Assembly (NCBI GenBank): GCA_024277935.1
Contig: JAJRUF010000063.1
Location: 1 to 34,469 of the forward strand
From: Gammaproteobacteria bacterium
Lineage (GTDB): Bacteria; Pseudomonadota; Gammaproteobacteria; Methylococcales; Methylomonadaceae
DNA: 34,469 nucleotides
Direction: 5' to 3'
Shown: positions 7,740 through 15,253 of the stretch, in pieces
Layout: each line of letters begins with the position of its first letter
Position numbering within the stretch: the first letter of the stretch is position 1
Notes under the pieces: model-generated
Told to the model about the DNA's origin: nothing
The model's input: the letters and a program-made list of their open reading frames with translations, nothing else
The model's database searches: none
Translations under genes and position numbers: made by a program

Positions 7740-10601
7740 TTATTCTAGCTCCTGCATTATTTTTTTTGCATCATCAAAGCCATCAAACTTGGGTTTTGCT
7801 TTTAATACTGCAGATATATGACGACGTGCTTCTGATTTTCGTCCTAGTTGATATAATGCCACACCCAAATGATAACGAATTTCTTGTTCACTGGAAGCTC
7901 GGTCATAAGCTTCGCGTAAGAAACGCAAACCACCTTTTGAGTCTCCTTGTTTAACCATAGTCCAACCTAAAGTATCCAAAGTAAAGACTTGTTTCGGGGC
8001 TTGTTTATGGGCTTTTTTTGCATATTCAAGAGCTTGTGGGTCGCCAAGTTTCAGATAAAGAACAGCAAGATTATTTAAAACACTTGCATTATTAGGCTGC
8101 TTATCGAGTAAATATAACAATAATTTTTCAGCCTTTTTATATTGTCCCGTTTGCAGGTAGCCTGTCGCTAGTAACTGACGAGTGTTATCATTATTTAGTG
8201 AATCAGCCCATTTTTCGAGCTCATTTAATGCAGCTACTTTTTTACCCTTATCATTTTCAGACATAAATAACTTTGCTGAATAAATTCTTGAAACTAACTC
8301 TTCCCCTGGTTCAATTTTTTGAGCTAATAAAAAATAGTTTAATGCTTGCTGGTAATCTTTCATCTGCATATAAACATCACCTGTTAAAGCATAACCAATA
8401 GTTTTATTTGGGTACCTTTCTCGAAGATTTTTTGCTCTTCCTAAAGCACTTTTAGCATTACCCATATCAGTATCAAGTAAAACCAATTCAGCTTGAGCAG
8501 AAAGTAAATCAGGATGCTCTTTAACTAATTTTTGTAATGTATTATGAGCTCCTTCAATATCACCAAACGCTTTTTGTAAGCGAACAACTTCTAATAAATA
8601 ATTTGCTGAAACGTTAGGCAATAAAAAAACTTTTGCCAGCATATCCTGGCTTTGCTTATATTCTTTTTTTGCATTATATGCAATAGCTAATGAGAGTAAT
8701 AATGCCGGCTGTTTTTCATGTATCGTCAACATTTTCTTTCCAACTTCTATTGCTTCCAATACTTTATTTTGCTTTAGATAGAGATTAATAAGTTTTAATT
8801 GTGGCCTTAATAAATGGGGTTCAATCTCCCTTGCTTTCTCTAATAAACGAATATGTTCTTCGATATTAGATTCTTTTCCAGCCAATAAAGCCATACCTAA
8901 TATTGATTTTACGTCTTTAGGGTTTATTTTTAACAAAGTAGAATAATGTTCTTGTGCTAAGATTAAATTATTTTGCTTTATTGCTAACCCAGCCAAGTTA
9001 TGGTGAGCATTATAATTATTTTTATCTAAAGATAAGACCTTATTAAAATAATATTTTACCTTTTTAAAATCACCTAAACCTGAATAAGCCGCAGCTGCAA
9101 GACTATACCCATCAATATTTTCAGGTTTTTTCCCTATTATTTTTTGAGCTATTTTTAATGTTTTATTAAAATCTTTTTCCTTAAGGTAAAGAAAAGCTAA
9201 TAATATCGTTGCTCTATTTGAACGAGTATCCATCCCTTCGGCTTTTTCCAAATCAGCTATTGCTTCTTTACGATGTCCCATAGCCAAGTTACTCATGGCT
9301 AATTGAATTTGAATAATTGCCGATTGAGGGGATAGGGTTAAAGCTTGCTGTATAACATCGGCTGCCAACTTATATTTTTGTGTTTTTATATAGGCACTAC
9401 CCAGTAATGCCAAAAATTGGGGGTCATTTTTATTATGACTTTCAACGGGTTTTAAAATCAAAAGAGCTTCTTCAGGCTTTTTGGTATTTAGCATAATTGT
9501 AGCCAGCATCTTACGAGCACCAACATGAAGAGGATCTAAATTAATATACCTATAAAGTTCTCTGCTTGCGGTATCAATTTGATGCCTCTTAAAGTGCAAA
9601 CTACCTGCTATTAAGAGCGCTCGTGGATCATTGAAAACTTCAAGATTCCCCATTGCTTGTAATGAACTTTCCACCTGATCAAATGCGTTTTTTGCTTCAT
9701 CTTCTTTGCCTTGTCTGGCGAGAGCAACCCCATTAAGATAATTTACTTGTACATTTAAGGGTTGCGCGGCTGTAATAAACTTAATATCCACAAAGGCTTC
9801 AGTTAATTTATTTAAATCCAGATAAACGGCGGCGCGACCTATCCGTGCATTCAAATCTAAAGGGTCTATATTTAAAGCTTTATTATAATTTGATACTGCA
9901 TCTTTAAAGTGCTTTTGAGCTTTGGCAACTTCTCCCCGTAGCTTCCAGCCACTCGCATAGTCGGGATTATCCTTTACAGCTTCAGTAATTAAAGTATTAG
10001 CTTCGTTGAATTTGCCTTGAAACATATACAGGCTAGCCAATGCAATTTTTGGCTCAGCATCATTAGGTCTTAATTTTGCAGCAAGGTTAAACAATTTTCT
10101 TGCGGCTATTGGATGATTACTCTCCATTTCTGCTCGACCTAAATAGACATTTATAAGTGCTTTTAAACGGTCTGACTTGCCTGCCAAAGAGAAACGTACT
10201 TTTATTTCATCATATTTTTTTTCTTGAAGTAGCGCTTCCACCTCAAACAACATCACTTTTTCCTCATCTGCCCCTAAGTTCTGAGCTGCTTCAAAGGCTT
10301 TCATTGCGGGTTCAACTTGACCTGTAATCATATAAAGCCGTCCCAAGGTTAAAATAACAGAAATGTTTTTATTATCTTTTTGTTGGGCATTTCTTAACTG
10401 AATAATGGCATCCTTAAAATTTGCCGAATCAAAATAAGTTAAAGCCTTCTCATAGTAGGCATAAGAAAGTTCTTTATCTGTTTCTGATAAAGCTATTTGA
10501 GAAAATCCAAGTAAGTAGAATAAAATAACGATTAATGAGTATGGGGATAAGGGGGGGGGGGTTGCATATTTAAACAGTGGGGTAATCACAAATAACTCCA
10601 T
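7740..10601 (-). CDS. prsT: PrsT-like TPR protein of the PEP-CTERM system
   Basis: A 953-residue protein made almost entirely of tetratricopeptide repeats, of the PEP-CTERM-system PrsT type. The family look is strong: YYEKALTYFDSANFKDAIIQ near the start, many AxxxLxxAxxxxP units, and a C-terminal region with NNLAVLYLKLGDPQALEYA, LDTLGWTMVKQGDSKGGLRF and IRYHLGVALYQLGRKSEAR. These proteins are thought to support export or assembly of PEP-CTERM proteins and exopolysaccharide. A hydrophobic segment at about residues 22-39 (SLIVILFYLLGFSQIALS) acts as a signal peptide. Many relatives are lipoproteins, but no lipobox Cys is present. The ATG at 10601 has no ribosome-binding site, whereas an in-frame GTG at 10589 has GGAG 6 nt upstream and is the likelier start. 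The frame crosses an 11-C tract just before the signal segment. The substrate gene at 6068 is the downstream neighbour. Confidence 0.85.
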   Translation of the reverse strand: MELFVITPLFKYATPPPLSPYSLIVILFYLLGFSQIALSETDKELSYAYYEKALTYFDSANFKDAIIQLRNAQQKDNKNISVILTLGRLYMITGQVEPAMKAFEAAQNLGADEEKVMLFEVEALLQEKKYDEIKVRFSLAGKSDRLKALINVYLGRAEMESNHPIAARKLFNLAAKLRPNDAEPKIALASLYMFQGKFNEANTLITEAVKDNPDYASGWKLRGEVAKAQKHFKDAVSNYNKALNIDPLDLNARIGRAAVYLDLNKLTEAFVDIKFITAAQPLNVQVNYLNGVALARQGKEDEAKNAFDQVESSLQAMGNLEVFNDPRALLIAGSLHFKRHQIDTASRELYRYINLDPLHVGARKMLATIMLNTKKPEEALLILKPVESHNKNDPQFLALLGSAYIKTQKYKLAADVIQQALTLSPQSAIIQIQLAMSNLAMGHRKEAIADLEKAEGMDTRSNRATILLAFLYLKEKDFNKTLKIAQKIIGKKPENIDGYSLAAAAYSGLGDFKKVKYYFNKVLSLDKNNYNAHHNLAGLAIKQNNLILAQEHYSTLLKINPKDVKSILGMALLAGKESNIEEHIRLLEKAREIEPHLLRPQLKLINLYLKQNKVLEAIEVGKKMLTIHEKQPALLLSLAIAYNAKKEYKQSQDMLAKVFLLPNVSANYLLEVVRLQKAFGDIEGAHNTLQKLVKEHPDLLSAQAELVLLDTDMGNAKSALGRAKNLRERYPNKTIGYALTGDVYMQMKDYQQALNYFLLAQKIEPGEELVSRIYSAKLFMSENDKGKKVAALNELEKWADSLNNDNTRQLLATGYLQTGQYKKAEKLLLYLLDKQPNNASVLNNLAVLYLKLGDPQALEYAKKAHKQAPKQVFTLDTLGWTMVKQGDSKGGLRFLREAYDRASSEQEIRYHLGVALYQLGRKSEARRHISAVLKAKPKFDGFDDAKKIMQELE
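10551..10561 (-). repeat. 11-bp G/C homopolymer in the PrsT N-terminal coding region
   Basis: Eleven consecutive G on the plus strand (C on the coding strand) encode the end of Thr and three Pro between the start codon and the signal segment. Any slip that is not a multiple of three changes which upstream start is in frame. The tract is a candidate slipped-strand switch and also a common place for assembly error. Confidence 0.9.
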
Positions 10602-10971
10602 TAAGCACTAAGAAACGGGGAATAGTTTTACATAACTATTAAGGAAAGATGTAACAAATAATATACTCACCTTTCTTATTGTAGCTAAAATTAACAAAAG
10701 TTGGAGGCTGTATAAATAGATATTTTCCTTGCAATCTTTATTTATTCAGAAGGTAGAGCAAAGTATTAGGACTGGAAACCCGTATGCAGGTTAACGCTGG
10801 AGGAGTTGTCGCGGTGGATTCGGAAGGAAAAACTAGGTTCTCCCTTAGTTTTTTAAATATAAGCAAAAGCGGTATCTACAAATACTTCACATGGTCACGA
10901 GCACTGAACTTATAGCAAAGCCCAACTAATAAAAAAGTGTTACCGTGACCCTGTAAAATATAACAAAAAAG
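10602..10971. other. 370-bp gap: GC-rich island and foldback
   Basis: The gap lies between mlaA and the PrsT-type gene, both minus strand. Around 10770-10834 is an island clearly richer in G and C than its surroundings. It is open in more than one frame; the longest with an ATG is a 43-codon plus-strand frame at 10784-10915 (MQVNAGGVVAVDSEGKTRF...) without a ribosome-binding site. This could be a relic of a transferred gene or of a structured RNA; I cannot identify it. Downstream, 10893-10905 pairs with 10936-10950 in an interrupted stem. Confidence 0.4.
10893..10950. repeat. Interrupted inverted repeat downstream of mlaA
   Basis: GGTCACG at 10893-10899 pairs with CGTGACC at 10944-10950, and CACT with AGTG continues the stem after a small bulge, leaving a loop of about 30 nt. 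It lies just past the mlaA stop on the minus strand. No U run follows, so it may be an mRNA 3' structure or a repeat rather than a terminator. Confidence 0.45.
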
Positions 10972-11880
10972 TTATTCTACTTTCCCTAAAGTGCTATCAG
11001 AAGAGTCATCAAGTTTAATAGCTCCTCCCTTATCAATAAGCGTTTCTTTTTTGGGCTCTACAGCAAGATCACTGATTGACTTATCATCTGTATTTTCAAC
11101 ACCTTCAGATTCTTCATCAGTAAAATCTTCATCCTCATCTTCATCATCTAAATCAAATAGATCACCCGTTTCATCTAGTACCCCATCATTAATTAGGTTG
11201 TTTCGATATTGCAAAAAAGATTCTCTTGTAAATACATAAGGGTCTAATGCAGCTTCATCAACAATATTTAACTCGTTATCTGCATTTGCCCTAGCATTTA
11301 GTGCTTGAAGCATAGTAACGGGAACCCCAACATAATTAGCAGGGTTTGCAGCCGCATCAAAAATTCCACCGGGAATTCCTCTGCTGGTTACCGGGCCAAG
11401 AAAAGGTATTATCCAATAAGGCCCCTGTGAAACCCCCCAAACAGCTAAGGTTTGAGCAAAGTCTTCATTATGTTGCTCAAGCCCTACTTCTGTTGCCACA
11501 TCAAATAAACCCAGCACACCTACCGTCGAATTCATCAGAAATCGCCCTGTATCTTCTGCACCTTGCTGACCTTTTCCTTGCATAAAGTCATTCAGTACAA
11601 CATTAATACCTTTGAGGTTATCAAAAAAATTAGTCACACCGGTCTGAACGAACTGTGGTGCTACCCATCTATATGCATCAGAAATGGGTTCTGCAACATA
11701 TGTATCAACGGTATCGTTAAACCCAAATATTTTACGGTTAAATCCCTCATACGGGTCCACCTCAACCGCTTGGTCATCTCCAAGTTGTTGACTTGCACAA
11801 CCAGATAAAAAAAGTGTTATCGCTACTAAGGGAACCGCAAACAAAGATAAACATTTTTTTTCTTGAGAAGTCTTATACAT
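10972..11880 (-). CDS. mlaA: MlaA (VacJ) family outer-membrane lipoprotein
   Basis: MlaA sits in the inner leaflet of the outer membrane and removes mislocalised phospholipids, passing them to the periplasmic carrier MlaC. The 302-residue protein has a lipoprotein signal with lipobox LSGC (Cys near residue 28), then family motifs DPYEGFNRKIFGFND, GRFLMNSTVGVLGLFDVA and QTLAVWGVSQGPYWIIPFLGP. After the conserved domain (to about residue 225) there is an unusual 70-residue tail rich in Asp and Glu (LDDEDEDEDFTDEE), probably disordered. It lies 19 bp after hpnM, whose product belongs to the MlaC-like family, so the pair may form a transport step for hopanoids or for phospholipids in hopanoid-rich membranes. 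AAGG precedes the ATG by about 10 nt. Confidence 0.92.
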   Translation of the reverse strand: MYKTSQEKKCLSLFAVPLVAITLFLSGCASQQLGDDQAVEVDPYEGFNRKIFGFNDTVDTYVAEPISDAYRWVAPQFVQTGVTNFFDNLKGINVVLNDFMQGKGQQGAEDTGRFLMNSTVGVLGLFDVATEVGLEQHNEDFAQTLAVWGVSQGPYWIIPFLGPVTSRGIPGGIFDAAANPANYVGVPVTMLQALNARANADNELNIVDEAALDPYVFTRESFLQYRNNLINDGVLDETGDLFDLDDEDEDEDFTDEESEGVENTDDKSISDLAVEPKKETLIDKGGAIKLDDSSDSTLGKVE

Positions 11881-11899
11881 ATAAATTAACCTTAATTAT

Positions 11900-12586
11900 T
11901 TATTTAGCGTAATTATCAATTTTTTTATTAATAATTGCAATCAATGCATCAAATCCACCTTCACCTGATAAAATTCGTCGATATTCAGAACGCCTCGTTG
12001 CAAGGTCACTCACCCCATCCGCAGCTATATTATAAATACGCCATTCGTCGTCTGAGTTTTTCTTTAATGCATAATCAAAAGTAACTTTTCTTCTCTTCCC
12101 TTCAGGAATATGCAAAATACTCCTCACAACAATATTACCTTTTTTGGTCGTATGCTCAGAAATATATTCAAAAGACTCATTAGAAAAAGCATTAAAATTA
12201 AACGCATAAGTTGATACGATAAAGTTTGTAAACACATCAGTTAACAGTTTTCTCTGTTCAGCAGAAAACCCTCGCCACTCTTTACTACCAACAATTGTTC
12301 TCAGACTTTTTAATACATCATGACTTTTTAAAATAGCATCTTTCAAAAAGATCCTACGCTCATTGAAACTTAGTGTATCACCTTGTTTCATAGCGGCAAT
12401 AAGTACACTCTGAAACTCAGTAACAACCTTTTTTGTAGCACTACTTTCTACATTAGTCAACGTTAAACCACTGTTTTCAGTCGCTGTAACAACACCTGTC
12501 ATCCCAAGTGAAAAGATTAACAAACAAATAAACAACTTAATTTTATTTAATGCATTCAAAACATAAACTCCTAACTTATCACTCAT
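11900..12586 (-). CDS. hpnM: HpnM, hopanoid-associated MlaC/Ttg2D-like periplasmic protein
   Basis: A 228-residue secreted protein of the MlaC/Ttg2D (toluene tolerance) fold, of the HpnM type found in hopanoid clusters. Visible family features are an N-terminal hydrophobic signal (IKLFICLLIFSLGMTGVVTA), FSAEQRKLLTDVFTNFIVSTYA, a YISEHTTKKGNIVVRSIL strand pair, and WRIYNIAADGVSDLATRRSEY followed by FDALIAIINKKI. MlaC proteins carry a lipid through the periplasm; a hopanoid cargo here is inferred from context. The annotated ATG (12586) has little ribosome-binding signal. An in-frame TTG at 12559 has TAGGAG 8 nt upstream and would give a more usual signal peptide, so it may be the true start. 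It lies between hpnH (31 bp upstream) and mlaA (19 bp downstream). Confidence 0.9.
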   Translation of the reverse strand: MSDKLGVYVLNALNKIKLFICLLIFSLGMTGVVTATENSGLTLTNVESSATKKVVTEFQSVLIAAMKQGDTLSFNERRIFLKDAILKSHDVLKSLRTIVGSKEWRGFSAEQRKLLTDVFTNFIVSTYAFNFNAFSNESFEYISEHTTKKGNIVVRSILHIPEGKRRKVTFDYALKKNSDDEWRIYNIAADGVSDLATRRSEYRRILSGEGGFDALIAIINKKIDNYAK

Positions 12587-12617
12587 TATTTAACTTTAAT
12601 AATAAGCCTTAAATTAT

Positions 12618-13715
12618 TTAAGATTCAACTTTGACAGGAATCTCTGTAATTGACTTTGGTTGCGCTGGTTCATCAGGGGTCGCAACTTCAACCATTTCTC
12701 CTGTTGTTTTAGGACCTCTTAATGAAACCATCATACCTTTTAAAGGGTTAGATAGCATATCTTCAACCGCCGTCGCTTCATAGCCACAATGTGCCATACA
12801 GTTGGTACACTTAGGATTATTTACATTACCATACTTGTCCCAAGGCGTTGTTTCCATGAGTTCTTTAAAGGTATCCACATTACCTTCATCATCTAATAAA
12901 TAACAAGGCTTCTGCCACCCAAACACATTACGCGTTGGGTTTCCCCAAGGTGTGCATTCATAATCCTGGTTTCCAGCCAAAAAATCCAGATATAAAGAAG
13001 AATGATTTAACTTCCACTTTCTGTTTTTACCTATCGCGAAAATCCCTCTAAACAATGTTTTAACATCTTTACCTTTAATAAAAACATCTTGTTTAGGTGC
13101 ATGTTCATAACTAAACCCAGGAGCAATTGTTACCCCTTCAACACCAAGTTCTGTTACATAATCTAAAAATTCAGCCACTTCTTCAGCATCTTCACCTTGA
13201 AATAAGGTGCAATTTACATTAACGCGAAACCCTTTACCTAAGGCTAGTTTGATTGCTTCAACAGCAATATCAAAAACCCCTTTTTGGCAAACAGAATCAT
13301 CATGCCTATCCTTAAGGCCATCTAAATGAATGGAAAAAGTTAAATAAGGAGAGGGTACATAGTCTTTAACTTTCTTTTTTAACAATAAAGCATTTGTGCA
13401 TAAGTAAACAAATTTCTTTTTTGCCACTAAACCTTCTACAATTTGAGGCATCTCTTTATGAATAAGAGGCTCACCACCTGGAATAGAGACCATAGGTGCA
13501 CCACACTCATCCACAGCATCCAAACACTCCTGAACTGAAAGGCGTTTATCCAGTATTTGATCAGGATGATCAATTTTTCCACAACCTGCGCAGGCTAAAT
13601 TACAACGGTACAACGGCTCAAGCATAAGAACCAATGGATATTTTTTAACGCCTTTTAACTTCTGTTTGATTAAATAACTTCCAACGGCCAGTTGTTGACG
13701 TAAAGGAACACTCAT
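12618..13715 (-). CDS. hpnH: HpnH, radical SAM adenosylhopane synthase
   Basis: Radical S-adenosylmethionine enzyme that joins the 5'-deoxyadenosyl group to diploptene, giving adenosylhopane, the first step in building the C35 side chain. The 4Fe-4S motif CxxxCxxC is seen as CNLACAGC (Cys 38, 42, 45 from this start), followed by the SAM-binding SIPGGEPLIH. A Cys cluster CTNCMAHCGYEA near residue 310 is typical of HpnH. I start at the ATG of MSVPLRQQ (13715), because GGAG lies 9 nt upstream and homologues begin this way; an ATG at 13730 would add five residues. It heads the minus-strand unit hpnH-hpnM-mlaA and is divergent from the squalene synthase. Confidence 0.95.
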   Translation of the reverse strand: MSVPLRQQLAVGSYLIKQKLKGVKKYPLVLMLEPLYRCNLACAGCGKIDHPDQILDKRLSVQECLDAVDECGAPMVSIPGGEPLIHKEMPQIVEGLVAKKKFVYLCTNALLLKKKVKDYVPSPYLTFSIHLDGLKDRHDDSVCQKGVFDIAVEAIKLALGKGFRVNVNCTLFQGEDAEEVAEFLDYVTELGVEGVTIAPGFSYEHAPKQDVFIKGKDVKTLFRGIFAIGKNRKWKLNHSSLYLDFLAGNQDYECTPWGNPTRNVFGWQKPCYLLDDEGNVDTFKELMETTPWDKYGNVNNPKCTNCMAHCGYEATAVEDMLSNPLKGMMVSLRGPKTTGEMVEVATPDEPAQPKSITEIPVKVES

Positions 13716-14152
13716 AATTAGCTTCTCCAAAGATCACAAAATAAAACCACCCTGCCACACTGTTGCATTTAAACAACAATCAAAAATAATATTTACTCCG
13801 GCAACATGCTTTTCTTACATAATAGTTTATAATTCCTGAGTAGAATACTATCTTTTTAAAGTAGAAACCACCAAAACAATACAAAAAAACAACAAATTGA
13901 TTTATTTTTCCTTTCGAACCCATCATTTTTATTAACCAACAAACCACTCCATTAATTCCATAAAAATCAAAAAAACATCATAACAAATTAATATTTAAAG
14001 GTTTTATATATCATAAAATAAAACAATTAATTATAAAAGACAGCTAATTAAACAAAACTTAACTTTGCATTAAAAACAACATTGTTTTGCAAATCACCAA
14101 CAAAACGTCTATTATGACCCTAAAATCATTTATGCATATTTAGCTACAAACT
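13716..14152. other. Divergent promoter region of the hopanoid locus
   Basis: About 437 bp of very AT-rich DNA between hpnH (minus) and the squalene synthase (plus), with no coding frame. It must hold promoters for both arms. A good candidate for the plus arm is at 14087-14115; for hpnH no clear boxes stand out. No obvious operator palindrome is seen. Confidence 0.65.
14087..14115 (+). promoter_or_regulatory. Candidate sigma-70 promoter of the squalene synthase operon
   Basis: TTGCAA at 14087-14092 and TATTAT at 14110-14115 are separated by exactly 17 bp, matching four of six and five of six consensus positions. Transcription would start near 14122, about 30 nt before the ATG. The region is AT-rich, so chance matches are possible. 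Confidence 0.45.
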
Positions 14153-15244
14153 ATGAACGGATCTCAAATTTCAATAAACAATCCCAAGTCCCTCATTAAC
14201 TTGACTGATGCCGAACTTCAAGCCATTTTACTTGAAGGTGTGTCGCGCACTTTTGCGTTAACCATTCCACAACTACCTGAAGCACTTCATCCAGCAGTTG
14301 CCAATGCATATTTACTTTGTCGCATAGTTGATACAATTGAAGATGAGGTCTCATTAAATGCAGAGCAAAAGAAATATTTTTGCACGACTTTTATTGATAT
14401 TGTTAATACAGGAAAAAACACCCAACCCTTTGCTGAAGAACTTGCTCCGTTGCTTTCTAAGCAGACCATCCCAGCAGAACATACCTTAATTCACTTAATC
14501 CCAAGGGTTATTGAAATTACCCATACTTTCGATCAGGCTCAAATAGATGCACTAGCCAGCTGTGTTGAAACTATGGCAAAAGGAATGCCTGTTTTTCAAG
14601 CCTTAGATTTACATGCCGGCTTAAAAACAATGGCTGATATGGATAATTACTGTTATTACGTGGCCGGTTGCGTGGGTGAAATGTTAGCAAAATTATTTTG
14701 CCATTATTCAGCAGATATCAAGCTACACGAACAAGAGTTATTAAAACTTTCCGTTTCTTTTGGGCAGGGTTTACAAATGACCAATATCCTGAAAGATATT
14801 TGGGATGATGCTCAACGTGGTGTTTGCTGGCTTCCTCAGGATATTTTTACAGAAACAGGCTTTGATCTCAAAGACCTAACGCCAGAAACTGATGATGAAA
14901 ATTTTCGCAAAGGCTTGGAACATTTAATAAGTATTGCCCAAGAGCATTTACATAACGCTTTAAGGTACACTCAGCTGTTACCCTCTCATGAAACAGGAAT
15001 AAGAAACTTCTGTTTATGGGCTTTAGGTATGGCTGTATTAACACTTAAAAACATCAAAAATAATCTTAATTTCAATGACTCAAATCAAGTCAAAATAACT
15101 CGTAAAGATGTTAAGAAAACCATTTTCATTTGTAAAGCAACCGCTCGTAGCAATATGCTTTTGTCCTTAATTTTTAATATGACCAGTAGCCGTCTAAAGT
15201 CACCAGACTGGAAATATGATGCGGATAAAACTGCAAAAAAATAG
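14153..15244 (+). CDS. sqs: Squalene synthase, single-protein type
   Basis: Joins two farnesyl diphosphates head-to-head through presqualene diphosphate to squalene, using NADPH. Both Asp-rich motifs are present: DTIEDE at residues 60-65 and DIWDD at 215-219 within TNILKDIWDDAQRG. SRTFALTIPQLP near residue 30 and YCYYVAGCVGEML near residue 165 are also family signatures. The 363-residue length and these motifs fit the farnesyl-diphosphate farnesyltransferase class, known from Methylococcus and eukaryotes, rather than the shorter HpnC/HpnD proteins that act with HpnE, none of which is seen here. Phytoene synthase is the main alternative, but the neighbouring shc argues for squalene. It leads the plus arm, 9 bp before shc. 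No Shine-Dalgarno sequence is evident. Confidence 0.88.
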   Translation: MNGSQISINNPKSLINLTDAELQAILLEGVSRTFALTIPQLPEALHPAVANAYLLCRIVDTIEDEVSLNAEQKKYFCTTFIDIVNTGKNTQPFAEELAPLLSKQTIPAEHTLIHLIPRVIEITHTFDQAQIDALASCVETMAKGMPVFQALDLHAGLKTMADMDNYCYYVAGCVGEMLAKLFCHYSADIKLHEQELLKLSVSFGQGLQMTNILKDIWDDAQRGVCWLPQDIFTETGFDLKDLTPETDDENFRKGLEHLISIAQEHLHNALRYTQLLPSHETGIRNFCLWALGMAVLTLKNIKNNLNFNDSNQVKITRKDVKKTIFICKATARSNMLLSLIFNMTSSRLKSPDWKYDADKTAKK

Positions 15245-15253
15245 GTAATACTC

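Noticed and set aside
7609-7821. Plus-strand frame of 70 codons at the PrsT 3' end
   Set aside because: Overlaps the well-supported PrsT coding end, no ribosome-binding site and no recognisable motif.
10770-10834. 4.5S (SRP) RNA, suggested by CGGAAGGAA
   Set aside because: Only that short motif matches; the flanking stem and the rest of the SRP domain are absent.
10784-10915. Small plus-strand frame of 43 codons (MQVNAGGVVAVDSEGKTRF...) as a gene
   Set aside because: No ribosome-binding site, and overlapping frames are equally open, so the signal is better explained at the nucleotide level. Kept as a finding, not as a CDS.
10991-11239. Ser-rich plus-strand frame
   Set aside because: Antisense of the acidic MlaA tail (GAA/GAT codons read as TTC/ATC and Ser codons); no independent evidence.
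14153-15244. Phytoene synthase for carotenoids
   Set aside because: Motifs are shared, but length, the DTIEDE/DIWDD forms and the position directly before shc favour squalene synthase.
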